Assembly (NCBI GenBank): GCA_030053925.1 | Contig: JASGCX010000015.1 | Span: forward strand, 1-61,541 | Reading direction: 5' to 3' | Length of the DNA stretch: 61,541 bases | From: Flavobacterium sp. | GTDB taxonomy: Bacteria; Bacteroidota; Bacteroidia; Chitinophagales; Chitinophagaceae | Shown: piece after piece, positions 53,814-61,541 of the stretch | Position numbering within the stretch: the first letter of the stretch is position 1 | Layout: each line of letters opens with the position of its first letter | Made by a program: the position numbers and the translations under genes | The notes under the pieces: model-generated | Seen by the model: the letters and a program-made list of their open reading frames with translations, nothing else | Database searches by the model: none | What the model was told of the DNA's origin: nothing

Positions 53814-54971
53814 ATGACCGAATCAATACACATAAAAAATTTAGGACCAATTAAGGACATTTATATTGAAAATGTTAAGCCATTCACAGTTCTTATAGGG
53901 GAATCTGGTAGTGGGAAGAGTACCTTAATGAAAGCCATTGCCTTATTTAGATGGATATATAAAATGCACAATATTCGTTCCTATTTAAAACATAGTAACA
54001 TTTCTAAATCTCCGTTCAGATTTAGAATGGAAATCTATTTAAAAAATTGCGGGTTTGAACAATTCATAAAACCCGAAACTGAAATAATTTATACAACAAA
54101 ATTTGATTCGGGGAAATCCTATGAAATCAAATTCATAAAAAACAAACTTTTTGGAACTGGCAATAATGAACTCATAAGCGAAGAAGACATTTATTTTAAT
54201 AAAATAAGTTTTGTTTCTGAAACGAGGAACATCATACCCTTATGGTCTGACAAAGGTGCTTCATTTACTGGAGGATATTTAGGGTTTTATTTTCACGAAG
54301 TGTATAGGGATTTTGATTTGGCATCTGAAACTTTGAAAGAACTGGAATTGAATTTTTTGAATTTAAAATTTGCAGTAAAAAAGACTAGTTCAGGCAAAAA
54401 ATACACAATCCAATCAAGCACCAAAGATGTTTTTGAAATTGACTTTAAAAACAGTTCTTCGGGTTCACAAACTTCAGTTCCAATATCACTTATTGCTCAA
54501 TACTTTTCAAAGAAATTCAATTTTGAAGATGCCTTTAATCGTTCCGTTTTAAACTATCTATCTAACACAGATAACTTAACAGATTTTAAAGCAATTAAAA
54601 ATCTTAGTGAAATAAATAAAAAAATATTTATCCATATTGAAGAACCCGAATTAAGTCTTTACCCTGATGCACAAACGCAGCTAATTAATGATTTAGTCAA
54701 TAAATGTTTTATAACTAACAACAATTCTATTGAACTGTTCTTGTCTACTCATAGTCCTTACATTATTAATCATCTAAACTTACTTATTAAAGCTTTCGAC
54801 AAAGACAAACTTATAGATGGTGCTAAAATTAATTATGACAATTTAGCTGTTTACCAAGTTGTTAATGGCAAACTTGAAAACTTGATTGCACAGAATGAAA
54901 GGTTGGTAAATACAAATCTCCTTTCCGAAACCATTAACAATATTTATGACCAATACGCAGCACTTGATTAG
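53814..54971 (+). CDS. AAA (OLD/SMC-like) ATPase of a putative two-gene defence system
   Basis: 385 residues. Walker A G29-E-S-G-S-G-K-S-T37 follows the usual I-H-I-K-N-L-G-P-I-K-D start (I-x-x-F/L-G-P-I) of AAA_15/AAA_21 ATPases. A central variable part (about 45-260) and the signature-like S-S-S-G-S-Q-T-S-V-P (about 218-227) follow. Walker B is I-F-I-H-I-E-E-P-E-L-S-L-Y-P (about 269-282) and the switch S-T-H-S-P-Y (about 309-314). No TOPRIM or nuclease domain is fused. Its stop is 3 nt before the partner gene. Similar ATPases act as sensors in anti-phage systems (PARIS, Septu, retron Ec78). This exact pair is not one I recognise. Confidence 0.75.
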   Translation: MTESIHIKNLGPIKDIYIENVKPFTVLIGESGSGKSTLMKAIALFRWIYKMHNIRSYLKHSNISKSPFRFRMEIYLKNCGFEQFIKPETEIIYTTKFDSGKSYEIKFIKNKLFGTGNNELISEEDIYFNKISFVSETRNIIPLWSDKGASFTGGYLGFYFHEVYRDFDLASETLKELELNFLNLKFAVKKTSSGKKYTIQSSTKDVFEIDFKNSSSGSQTSVPISLIAQYFSKKFNFEDAFNRSVLNYLSNTDNLTDFKAIKNLSEINKKIFIHIEEPELSLYPDAQTQLINDLVNKCFITNNNSIELFLSTHSPYIINHLNLLIKAFDKDKLIDGAKINYDNLAVYQVVNGKLENLIAQNERLVNTNLLSETINNIYDQYAALD

Positions 54972-54974
54972 TTT

Positions 54975-55613
54975 ATGGAAACACTATTAAGAAATGACTT
55001 CACGGCTCACTATGGATTGCCTAATTCAGCAACTGCAAACATTAGCATAAGTACTACAGCTCAATACTTCGAAATTGAAGATGATGAACACAAAGAAACA
55101 CAACTTCATCTAATAGCTGGAAGTGGAATGGCTGCTTATAGAAATACAAATGGCTATACAACTACAATCATTAATTACGATAAATTCATAACTGGTTTAC
55201 CCCACGCATTTCAACAAGGAAAAGAAAGATGTGATTTAATAGTTCATACAACTAATCTACGCTATTTTCTTTTGAATGAACTTACCGATACTTTACCAAA
55301 ATATGTATGGCCCTATGTTAATAGTAAAGGTCCACAACTTGGTAAAATGTTTAAAGCTGCAAATCAATTCATTCAATCATTAACCGATTTAATGGCAGTT
55401 ACTTCAATTGCAACATTTGCGAACACCCATACATTTCGGCATTGTTGTTTTTTTAATAAGCAATCAATGTCACCGCCAACTATAACTGCAACCACTGCAT
55501 TTGGCAGGCTAGCTTCATTAACAACTGGCGGTCTTAGAATGTCAAATCCAGATATTGAAGCATTTGGTTTTGAATTTTGGGAATATTCGGGCAATCAAGT
55601 TTACAGTCTATAA
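54975..55613 (+). CDS. partner of the ATPase, possible degenerate PD-(D/E)XK protein
   Basis: 212 residues, family not recognised with certainty. I see a beta-rich middle with R85-C-D87-L-I-V-H and L-L-N-E102-L-T-D (14 residues between D87 and E102), which resembles the D-x(n)-E-x-K core of PD-(D/E)XK nucleases with Thr in place of the Lys. A helix with G-K124-M-F-K127-A-A-N-Q-F follows, as in small effectors paired with AAA ATPases. The C-terminus (about 165-212) is Thr/Gly-rich and ends F-W-E-Y-S-G-N-Q-V-Y-S-L. It is translationally coupled to the ATPase (3-nt gap). Effector function is inference. Confidence 0.6.
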   Translation: METLLRNDFTAHYGLPNSATANISISTTAQYFEIEDDEHKETQLHLIAGSGMAAYRNTNGYTTTIINYDKFITGLPHAFQQGKERCDLIVHTTNLRYFLLNELTDTLPKYVWPYVNSKGPQLGKMFKAANQFIQSLTDLMAVTSIATFANTHTFRHCCFFNKQSMSPPTITATTAFGRLASLTTGGLRMSNPDIEAFGFEFWEYSGNQVYSL

Positions 55614-55640
55614 ACTGAACAGTATGCAAAAAGTGCGAAC

Positions 55641-55836
55641 GCACAACATGGGTATTGCTGCAAGTGGGGCTTGACGTTGAAACTTCGGCTGTTTGCATCG
55701 CTGTACTTTAGTTCCGGCAGACGAATATCTATTTGGCTTTTTGTTGTTAACTTCATCAAAATATTTTCAATCAGCAGCGGTTCCGGGCTGTACGTTATAA
55801 AATATCCCCCCTGCAGCAATACCTGTCCGTTAAGGC
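55641..55836 (+). repeat. attC-like ~196-nt imperfect palindrome, copy 6
   Basis: It begins GCACAACATGGGTATTGCTGC and ends GCAGCAATACCTGTCCGTTAAGG. The ~20-nt ends are inverted repeats (GGTATTGCTGCA on each). It shares a block of about 60 nearly identical bases with copy 1. Its end GTTAAGG overlaps the stop codon of the convergent glycosidase gene (TTA at 55830-55832), so the right border of the insertion is exactly at that gene's end. Confidence 0.85.
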
Positions 55837-57983
55837 ATCCTGTACAATCCTTCCCATTTTACTTGCCATTTACCATTTTTAGGAATACCAGGATTGGTAA
55901 TTTTGCAGCCATCGTAACCTGCACACATCATTGCCACTGCTGCTAGCAAACCGCCATTACCGGGCAGGTAAATGGTTAGTCTATCATCTTGGTAATTATG
56001 CCCATTAGGCAAGTAGGTATTGGTAGTAATAGCCATCAACAAAGCATCAATAGCTTTATCTGGCAAACCAAGCCTTGTGGCCGTCATAGCCGTCATAGCA
56101 AAATCCCAGCCCCAAGTATCTTTCCATGTCCAATCTTTCCAAACCAAATTGAATGTATTGTGCATGATGGCGGTATCTAGCAAAGGCGTTTTAGATACCA
56201 TGCCAAATGCACCTAATACCGATGGATGATCGGTTTTGTAAACAGGATTGGTGTAGCTATCTGTGGCACTTTCTGTGGCCAAATACACGCCATTTTGCAC
56301 AGGCAGTGGCGATAAATTTGCTAGCACATCGTCCCATTTTTTTTCTCTTGGCAAATGCAACCTTTCTCGCCATTGCTGCGCTGTAGCCAAAGCCCAATAC
56401 CAATAGGTTAACTCGTAGGTAGGGTTAAATGTTTCTTCTGCTTTAAAACGCTCTTGCGCAGGAATAACACCTTTGCCCAAAATATAACGCTTGGTGGCAC
56501 TATCGTAATGTGCATAAGAAGCCATAAAATTGGCCGTAGCAAAAACCAAATCTTTGTACTTATAAAGTGTTGCCAATGTTGCTTTTTGGCGATATACCAA
56601 TTCTGAATAGTAAATAAAATGTGGCTGCTGCCATATTAAAAAAGCCCCTACCGATGATGGTGCTTCTTTACCATTTGGGTCAGTCATTTTTTGCCAACGC
56701 ACACCATTGTACCCTTGCCTTTGTGCAATGGCTTTTGCTTCGTTAGTAACATTTTTATACCAAGTTAATTGCTGTTCTAAAATATTTAACCTACTCCACA
56801 ATGCAAAGTGAATACCGTGCCACCAGTGCATTTCAAGGTGCGGACGACCATACCAACTGTTGTAAGTTAGCCCGGTTTCTTGTGGTGGATATTTACCGCC
56901 ACAATTTATTTTTGTAAGATACTGAGATAGCACAATGCGCCTTTCTAATTCATTGGCTCTAACATCGGTACTGCCAAAAAAATCTACAGCAGCGCCTTTT
57001 GTCCAAAAGTTATTCCAACAAGTTTTGTTATTAATTTTTAGTTGAGAAAAACTAGGCAAAATGTTAGCTTCATTATGTTGAGAAAATTGGCAAGTAAATT
57101 CAAACGATGCAGCGGCAGAAGGTGTAATTAAATAATCATGGGCTTGATTTTTTGTAACAGAAACATTGCTACAATTGAATACTACAGCATAATGCGTTGT
57201 ATCTAATTGATGATTAAACCTAAAACCATGTACTGTTTTTATAAAGCTAGATTGATGTTTAAACTCGTCTTTAAAATTATTACCAACATCAGAAAATTGA
57301 TTAGTTGGATATGGGAAATGAACCCGAATTAGTAGTCTGTTTTGCGCTAATAATTTTGATACAACGCTTACTGCTACAACATCCTGTTGTTGATGTACGA
57401 AGGTTACTACATCTACCGATTCGCCATCAACTTCAAAGTGGCTATTAATTTCACCTAGCCACATGTTGAGTGATTGTTGGATGTTTTTTATGTCGGCAAT
57501 AGTGGCAAGGCTGCCATCTTTTTTTATCAATTGAAAACCAATATTGCCTAGCTGCAAGCGATGTGGATTTTCTCTAAAATAACTCACCGCTTCTTTGTTG
57601 CGCTCTGGCTGTTTTATTTGTGTGGCGTAGGGTATTTTTCTACCGTTAAAATCGTATTCTTTAAGCGTTTCGGCAAACTGAAAGTTTTTGGTGTTAGCAA
57701 AGCTATGCCAGCCCCATTGGCTCTGTGTACCTAATGGCACGCCTTTGGCATAAGCATCGGGAAAAGATTGTAAGCCTGTAACATCTACTGTAAACGCAAA
57801 CTTACCATTACCAACACTCAATGCCGATAGGCTATCTACTTTGGTATTGATAACTGAATGTCTTTCTACCAAAGCCTTTCGGTTAATTTTGGTGCCTTGT
57901 GCCTGCAAGGTTATGAAGCATGCAATGCAGTACAGGAGTGCAACGCAACGATGTACAATAGATGTTACCAAAGCGGGTTTCAT
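55830..57983 (-). CDS. putative six-hairpin (alpha/alpha)6 glycosidase, family unassigned
   Basis: 717 residues; signal peptide (about 1-29). The N-terminal beta-sandwich (about 38-320) has S-A-L-S-V-G-N-G-K-F-A-F-T-V-D-V-T-G-L-Q (GH65/GH95-like opening). The (alpha/alpha)6 barrel (about 345-690) has R-P-H-L-E-M-H-W-W-H-G-I-H-F-A-L-W (about 404-420), E-E-T-F-N-P-T-Y-E-L-T-Y-W-Y-W-A (about 518) and W-T-W-K-D-T-W-G-W-D-F-A-M-T-A (about 623-637). The architecture resembles clan GH-L-type enzymes acting on pectic or fucosylated glycans. The exact activity is unknown. Next to GH2 in the same orientation (37 nt apart). Confidence 0.65.
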   Translation of the reverse strand: MKPALVTSIVHRCVALLYCIACFITLQAQGTKINRKALVERHSVINTKVDSLSALSVGNGKFAFTVDVTGLQSFPDAYAKGVPLGTQSQWGWHSFANTKNFQFAETLKEYDFNGRKIPYATQIKQPERNKEAVSYFRENPHRLQLGNIGFQLIKKDGSLATIADIKNIQQSLNMWLGEINSHFEVDGESVDVVTFVHQQQDVVAVSVVSKLLAQNRLLIRVHFPYPTNQFSDVGNNFKDEFKHQSSFIKTVHGFRFNHQLDTTHYAVVFNCSNVSVTKNQAHDYLITPSAAASFEFTCQFSQHNEANILPSFSQLKINNKTCWNNFWTKGAAVDFFGSTDVRANELERRIVLSQYLTKINCGGKYPPQETGLTYNSWYGRPHLEMHWWHGIHFALWSRLNILEQQLTWYKNVTNEAKAIAQRQGYNGVRWQKMTDPNGKEAPSSVGAFLIWQQPHFIYYSELVYRQKATLATLYKYKDLVFATANFMASYAHYDSATKRYILGKGVIPAQERFKAEETFNPTYELTYWYWALATAQQWRERLHLPREKKWDDVLANLSPLPVQNGVYLATESATDSYTNPVYKTDHPSVLGAFGMVSKTPLLDTAIMHNTFNLVWKDWTWKDTWGWDFAMTAMTATRLGLPDKAIDALLMAITTNTYLPNGHNYQDDRLTIYLPGNGGLLAAVAMMCAGYDGCKITNPGIPKNGKWQVKWEGLYRMP

Positions 57984-58020
57984 AATTATCTTTTTTATTA
58001 GTAAGCAATTTTCTGTTTCA

Positions 58021-60912
58021 TTAATTTTTAGGCGTAGTAATAGCAGATTTTGGTTTCAACTCATCTGGACTATCTTTTGTGTAAGCATCAAACACAAACT
58101 TCGAAGGCGTTTGCATCAAGTTCTTCACAAGTGCAATATCTATACTTGTTGTAGGGTTAAACTGGCTACTAAGCATGTATTTTTTTAGGCTATAAAACAG
58201 TTGATTAGCCACAGGTTTATTGGTGTTTTCTTCACCTAAATTGGCACTGCTTACCACTAGCTTGCCATTACCTACTTTAGCCTCAAAAACCAATGCCAGC
58301 CTACGGTTCATAAACCATGTATCTATTGGTTGAATAAGTGGTCTAAAGGTTTTTGGGAAATCTTCTAAATGCATGGGCTGTGCACGGTTTACAATTTCCC
58401 ACCATTGTAAGTTGCTATGGCTTGCTGTAGGAAAATTGGTAAACGCAGGATGCTTATCATTTAGCAGAATACCAAGCGTATGTGGTGCACGCATTTTAAA
58501 CCACGATGTGTTCCAAAACACTGGTAAAAAATGTTGTACTACTTCTTTACCCTTTACAACTTTGCCAGCCATATTTAAAAATACTTTGCCGCCTTTGCTT
58601 AACACTTCTTCAGCTTTTGCATCAAGTACGTTGGTGTAGTAAATGCTTGTATCGTTGATGGTTGCTAGCTTTGCAGGATATACCCAAATATTCCAATGGT
58701 TACTGTAAGTAGTGTTGGCAATGCTTAGTTTTAGCGTTAATTGTGTGGCTTGTGTAATTGGTAACAAAGCATAATTGATATTACCAACGAAGGTATTTTT
58801 ACCAGTAACAATGTTGGTTGGTTTAAATGTGCCTTTTGTAACCACTACACCTTTGCTGTTGTGTATTTGCCAATTAACAATGGCATTTGGTAAAGTTGCT
58901 TTACCATAGTGATAGATTTCTATGGCAGCAGTAAGTTGCTCATTGTTTTTATACACAAATTTATCAAGCCTTGCTAGTGGTACTGTGGTATTGCAAAACT
59001 TAGAAAATCCTTTTGCATCTATATAACCCTTCTCATCCCAAAAAGCGTTTAGCACACCTACTAACGCCGTACCTTGGCCACTATAATCGTTTAACGATAA
59101 TAGCTGAAAACCGCCATTATTAGGCGTTCTCATCGATTTTTCAATTTCGTTTTTATAGCACAACACTTGCAGCTTACCGGTGGCTTGTAAAAATTTATCG
59201 GCTTGGTTTAACATGCCATTATCTTTCAAATCTTCTTTAAATAATTGCATGTTTTTGGGTTTGTAAACACCAGTATATTTTTTTATTTCTTTAAAGTTTG
59301 GAAAAACACACCATTGGCCCATTTCGTGAGCTAAATATGGCATTGTAAATTTCTCAATAGCAGCGGTGTAATCGGTTTTACTTTCTGGTAATTTATCCCA
59401 AGCGAGGTTTCTTGCACCAGATTTTATCATGTATTCATTATCTGGAACCAGTGGCCAACTCATGGCTACCGAAGCGCCCGTGTACAAGCGTCTATCATCT
59501 TTTTTTTGCCAAAAATGAATAAACTTAGTAAGGTACTCAACTTGCTTACCACCACGAGGCTCGTTGCCATAAGCTAGCATACAATAAGATGGATGGTTGC
59601 CATACAATTGTTCCATTCTCAGGGTTTCATCGTAAATAAACTGGTCTATTGGTTTGCCATCGCCAAGCGACGAACCATGGTTGGCCCAACTTGGCCCTTC
59701 GGGCTGTAAGTAAAAACCAAGTTTGTCAGCGGCTTCAAAACCTGCTTCGGGCGGGCAATACGAGTGGAAGCGCATGTGGTTTAAACCATACGATTTGCAA
59801 ATGCGAAATACACGCTCCCAACTAGCTACATCCATTGGTGCATAGCCTGTTAAAGGAAACACGCAGTTTTCAACTGTACCACGTAAAAAAGTAGTTTGCC
59901 CATTAATGGTAAATTGTGTGCCTTTGGTTTTAAAACTACGCATACCAAACTGCGTTTGTACCTCACTTTTAGCACCAGATTTAGCAACTATTGTAGCAGT
60001 AAGTTGGTACAATGCAGCATCAAATTCGCTCCACAGTGCTACGTTTTTACCCATTGGCAAAGTAGCAACCAATGTATCATTTTTAATAGCCGGATTATTG
60101 ATGGTAATAGGTGCAATTGCTTGCTGTTGTTGGCTATTAATACGTTTAGCAGATAGTATCACTTTGGCAACATCGCCACCTTTTACAACCAATTTTACCA
60201 AGGCAAATTTATCAGTAACATTGGGATATACTTGCACAGCACCTATGTGAGTTACTGGCATTGCTGTTAATTCCATTTTGCCAACAATACCGTTCCAGTT
60301 GCCTTGTGTATGGTCGGTTAAACTATGGCTATCTGGCCCTACGTTGATGGCTTTTATGCTATTATCAATACGAATGGTAATGGTATGTTTACCCGGTGTT
60401 AATAGAGATGATAAGTTGTACTGATGCGGCACTACAAATGTCATTTGCGTACCCACTTCATTATCATCTACCCACACAGTAGTTTGGGTGTGGCAGCGCT
60501 CTAAAAACAAGTTGATATGCTGCTTACTAAACGAAGCAGGTATTACCACTTCTTTTTGATACCAAGCTGCACCAACATAGTATTTAGCGGGTGTTAACCA
60601 AAAAGGAAATTTTAAATCATCGGGCTTACGATACTTAGCATAACGAGGATTAAAATACCAACTACTATCGTAAATGCTGCCCGTCCATTTTGTTTGCAAG
60701 GTTACTGTATCGCCTTTGTTATTTTCAAGCATCGAGCCTGGTAATTTGATAGTATCAGCTAACAATTTACTAAACCATTTTTCCTTAACGCCTATATCGT
60801 TTCTATCTATTTCAAAACGCCAATTACCAGCAAGCGATAAAGTGTTTTGCGCCTTTGCAGTAAAGCCAAAAGCCAATAATGCTACAAAAAAATGTTGTTT
60901 TATCATACACAT
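58021..60912 (-). CDS. GH2 family glycoside hydrolase (beta-galactosidase/glucuronidase-like)
   Basis: 963 residues; signal peptide (residues 3-22). Domains in order: jelly-roll sugar-binding domain (about 25-215; G-N-W-R-F, L-F-L-E-R-C-H-T-Q-T-T-V-W-V-D-D), Ig-like (about 218-320), TIM barrel (about 322-600) with M-R-F-H-S-Y-C-P-P, catalytic acid/base E451 in Y-G-N-E451-P-R and nucleophile candidate E530 in L-A-H-E530-M-G-Q-W, then C-terminal beta domains. It likely removes beta-linked Gal or GlcA from pectic side chains in the periplasm. The glycosidase gene follows after 37 nt, so the two are co-transcribed. Confidence 0.88.
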   Translation of the reverse strand: MCMIKQHFFVALLAFGFTAKAQNTLSLAGNWRFEIDRNDIGVKEKWFSKLLADTIKLPGSMLENNKGDTVTLQTKWTGSIYDSSWYFNPRYAKYRKPDDLKFPFWLTPAKYYVGAAWYQKEVVIPASFSKQHINLFLERCHTQTTVWVDDNEVGTQMTFVVPHQYNLSSLLTPGKHTITIRIDNSIKAINVGPDSHSLTDHTQGNWNGIVGKMELTAMPVTHIGAVQVYPNVTDKFALVKLVVKGGDVAKVILSAKRINSQQQQAIAPITINNPAIKNDTLVATLPMGKNVALWSEFDAALYQLTATIVAKSGAKSEVQTQFGMRSFKTKGTQFTINGQTTFLRGTVENCVFPLTGYAPMDVASWERVFRICKSYGLNHMRFHSYCPPEAGFEAADKLGFYLQPEGPSWANHGSSLGDGKPIDQFIYDETLRMEQLYGNHPSYCMLAYGNEPRGGKQVEYLTKFIHFWQKKDDRRLYTGASVAMSWPLVPDNEYMIKSGARNLAWDKLPESKTDYTAAIEKFTMPYLAHEMGQWCVFPNFKEIKKYTGVYKPKNMQLFKEDLKDNGMLNQADKFLQATGKLQVLCYKNEIEKSMRTPNNGGFQLLSLNDYSGQGTALVGVLNAFWDEKGYIDAKGFSKFCNTTVPLARLDKFVYKNNEQLTAAIEIYHYGKATLPNAIVNWQIHNSKGVVVTKGTFKPTNIVTGKNTFVGNINYALLPITQATQLTLKLSIANTTYSNHWNIWVYPAKLATINDTSIYYTNVLDAKAEEVLSKGGKVFLNMAGKVVKGKEVVQHFLPVFWNTSWFKMRAPHTLGILLNDKHPAFTNFPTASHSNLQWWEIVNRAQPMHLEDFPKTFRPLIQPIDTWFMNRRLALVFEAKVGNGKLVVSSANLGEENTNKPVANQLFYSLKKYMLSSQFNPTTSIDIALVKNLMQTPSKFVFDAYTKDSPDELKPKSAITTPKN

Positions 60913-61192
60913 ATTTTAAGGATTCCATTCTAGCACACACATAGGTTGTGGTGCTAGGTTTATTAATTTTCGCCATTGCCTTGCCAAGCTTTTTTACTAA
61001 AAATGTGCAGCTTTTTTGCTTGCTTCCACGGCTTAGTATTGTAAGATGGCATCAGTTATTTAAAGCCGTTGTTGTATTACACAGCCAATAGTTATTGGGT
61101 GCAACATACTTTGTTCGCTTTGCAATTTTTGCCGACCATATAGGGGCTAAAAGCGCAATTTTATACAACAAAAAGCTGTTTACACAATCAAA

Positions 61193-61296
61193 GGGTGCAT
61201 AAATTTTTTTCTGCTGAGAGCCAATGTTAGCCAACCTTTTAAAGGTTGGCAATCATTTAAAATAAAAGCAAAAAATGGAAAATTGTTTATGCACCC
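61193..61296 (+). repeat. ~104-nt palindromic REP/MITE-like element, copy 2
   Basis: The outer ends are GGGTGCAT and ATGCACCC; the central hairpin GCCAACCTTT/AAAGGTTGGC is at 61230-61250. It is the inverted relative of 36143-36244. Between the copies the central stem changes CCAACC/GGTTGG to CCAAGC/GCTTGG, preserving all pairs. Confidence 0.75.
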
Positions 61297-61317
61297 GTAA
61301 TTTATAGTAAATGTTCC

Positions 61318-61355
61318 TCGCCGTGCTTTGTGTACTCACAAACCAAGGCTGAGGA
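61318..61355. repeat. stem-loop pair, copy A
   Basis: TTTGTG-TACT-CACAAA core (61327-61342) inside an outer CCTC...GAGG stem, followed by CCAAGGC. It is related to 61457-61485, which has TTGGTG-AGTA-CACTAA followed by CCAAGGC. Confidence 0.45.
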
Positions 61356-61456
61356 AATGAGTAAATAATCAAAAAAGAATGTGCAATATTCAATAACCAA
61401 TTGTTGTTGCGTATTTAGAGATTGTTGTTTTATGATAACTGGAAAAAGTACTCGGA

Positions 61457-61485
61457 GTGGTTGGTGAGTACACTAACCAAGGCAC
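61457..61485. repeat. stem-loop pair, copy B
   Basis: GTGGTTGGTG-AGTA-CACTAACC, followed by AAGGCAC. The loop AGTA is the reverse complement of TACT in copy A. Confidence 0.45.
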
Positions 61486-61541
61486 AGTAATTCCGATGGT
61501 GGCATTGGGTTTTAAGAAGGGAGGATATTTCATAAATCTAC

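Larger units (their letters stand above)
60913..61541. other. gene-free end of the window with repeats
   Basis: About 630 nt with no supported gene. It contains the REP/MITE-like copy at 61193-61296 and two similar stem-loops at 61318-61355 and 61457-61485. A short ORF on the minus strand (61052-61252) overlaps the repeat and is not credible. Confidence 0.45.

Noticed and set aside
2008-55836. Interpretation of the ~200-nt palindromes as CRISPR repeats or simple terminators
   Set aside because: Copies are single, not spaced by short spacers, and they are too long, too conserved inside and too constant in orientation for rho-independent terminators.
1-61541. tRNA, rRNA, riboswitch or prophage genes
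   Set aside because: I looked for characteristic cloverleaf arms, rRNA motifs and phage structural genes and recognised none. A dedicated covariance search was not possible.

Overview
The window is AT-rich chromosomal DNA of a free-living, plant-polysaccharide-degrading Bacteroidota, most likely Chitinophagaceae (inference). Supporting signs are a SusC/SusD pair, C-terminal sorting domains of the type IX secretion system, a GLPGLI protein, a DUF4290 protein, an L-rhamnose pathway of the isomerase/kinase/fused-aldolase type, and TAnnTTTG promoter -7 elements. I recognised no rRNA or tRNA gene.

Layout. 1-1.6 kb: a GLPGLI protein, a small secreted Cys protein and a tiny HTH protein. 2.0-4.8 kb: three single-gene units on the minus strand (RDD membrane protein, VOC protein, lone HsdR_N-type nuclease), each followed by a ~200-nt imperfect palindrome. 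5.2-14.4 kb: core genes (L,D-transpeptidase, phytanoyl-CoA dioxygenase-like, murA, DUF4290, tag, NadR-like kinase, RND efflux pair). 14.4-17.6 kb: a Septu-type defence operon (XRE, PtuA-like ATPase, PtuB-like HNH). 17.8-31.3 kb and 37.2-60.9 kb: a rhamnogalacturonan-I/arabinan utilisation locus (GntR regulator, SusC, SusD, PL4 lyase, beta-helix protein; then RhaT, rhamnose catabolism, GH51, GH43, GH97, GH105, a six-hairpin glycosidase and GH2). A housekeeping block (ABC ATPase plus membrane protein, gltX, NIPSNAP) lies between the two halves. Two defence-type units, a type II restriction-modification system and an ATPase plus putative nuclease pair, are inserted at 51.27-55.83 kb between two glycosidase genes.

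How the sugar genes fit together: secreted PL4 cuts rhamnogalacturonan, GH51/GH43 remove arabinan, SusCD imports oligosaccharides, and GH105, GH2, GH97 and the six-hairpin enzyme trim them. RhaT, RhaM, RhaI, RhaB and the aldolase/dehydrogenase fusion then take released L-rhamnose to central metabolism.

Main discovery candidate: six ~196-201-nt palindromic elements form one family. Each lies just downstream of an accessory gene, on that gene's sense strand. In five of the units the 5' boundary (GTTxxxx) is complementary to the first bases of the unit's own 3' element (xxxxAAC), as in integron cassettes where R' pairs with R''. A seventh, decayed unit at 44.15-44.53 kb follows the same rule. 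No integrase is present, so this would be an integrase-less cluster with unusually long attC-like sites, or a new cassette system. It carries mostly defence genes.
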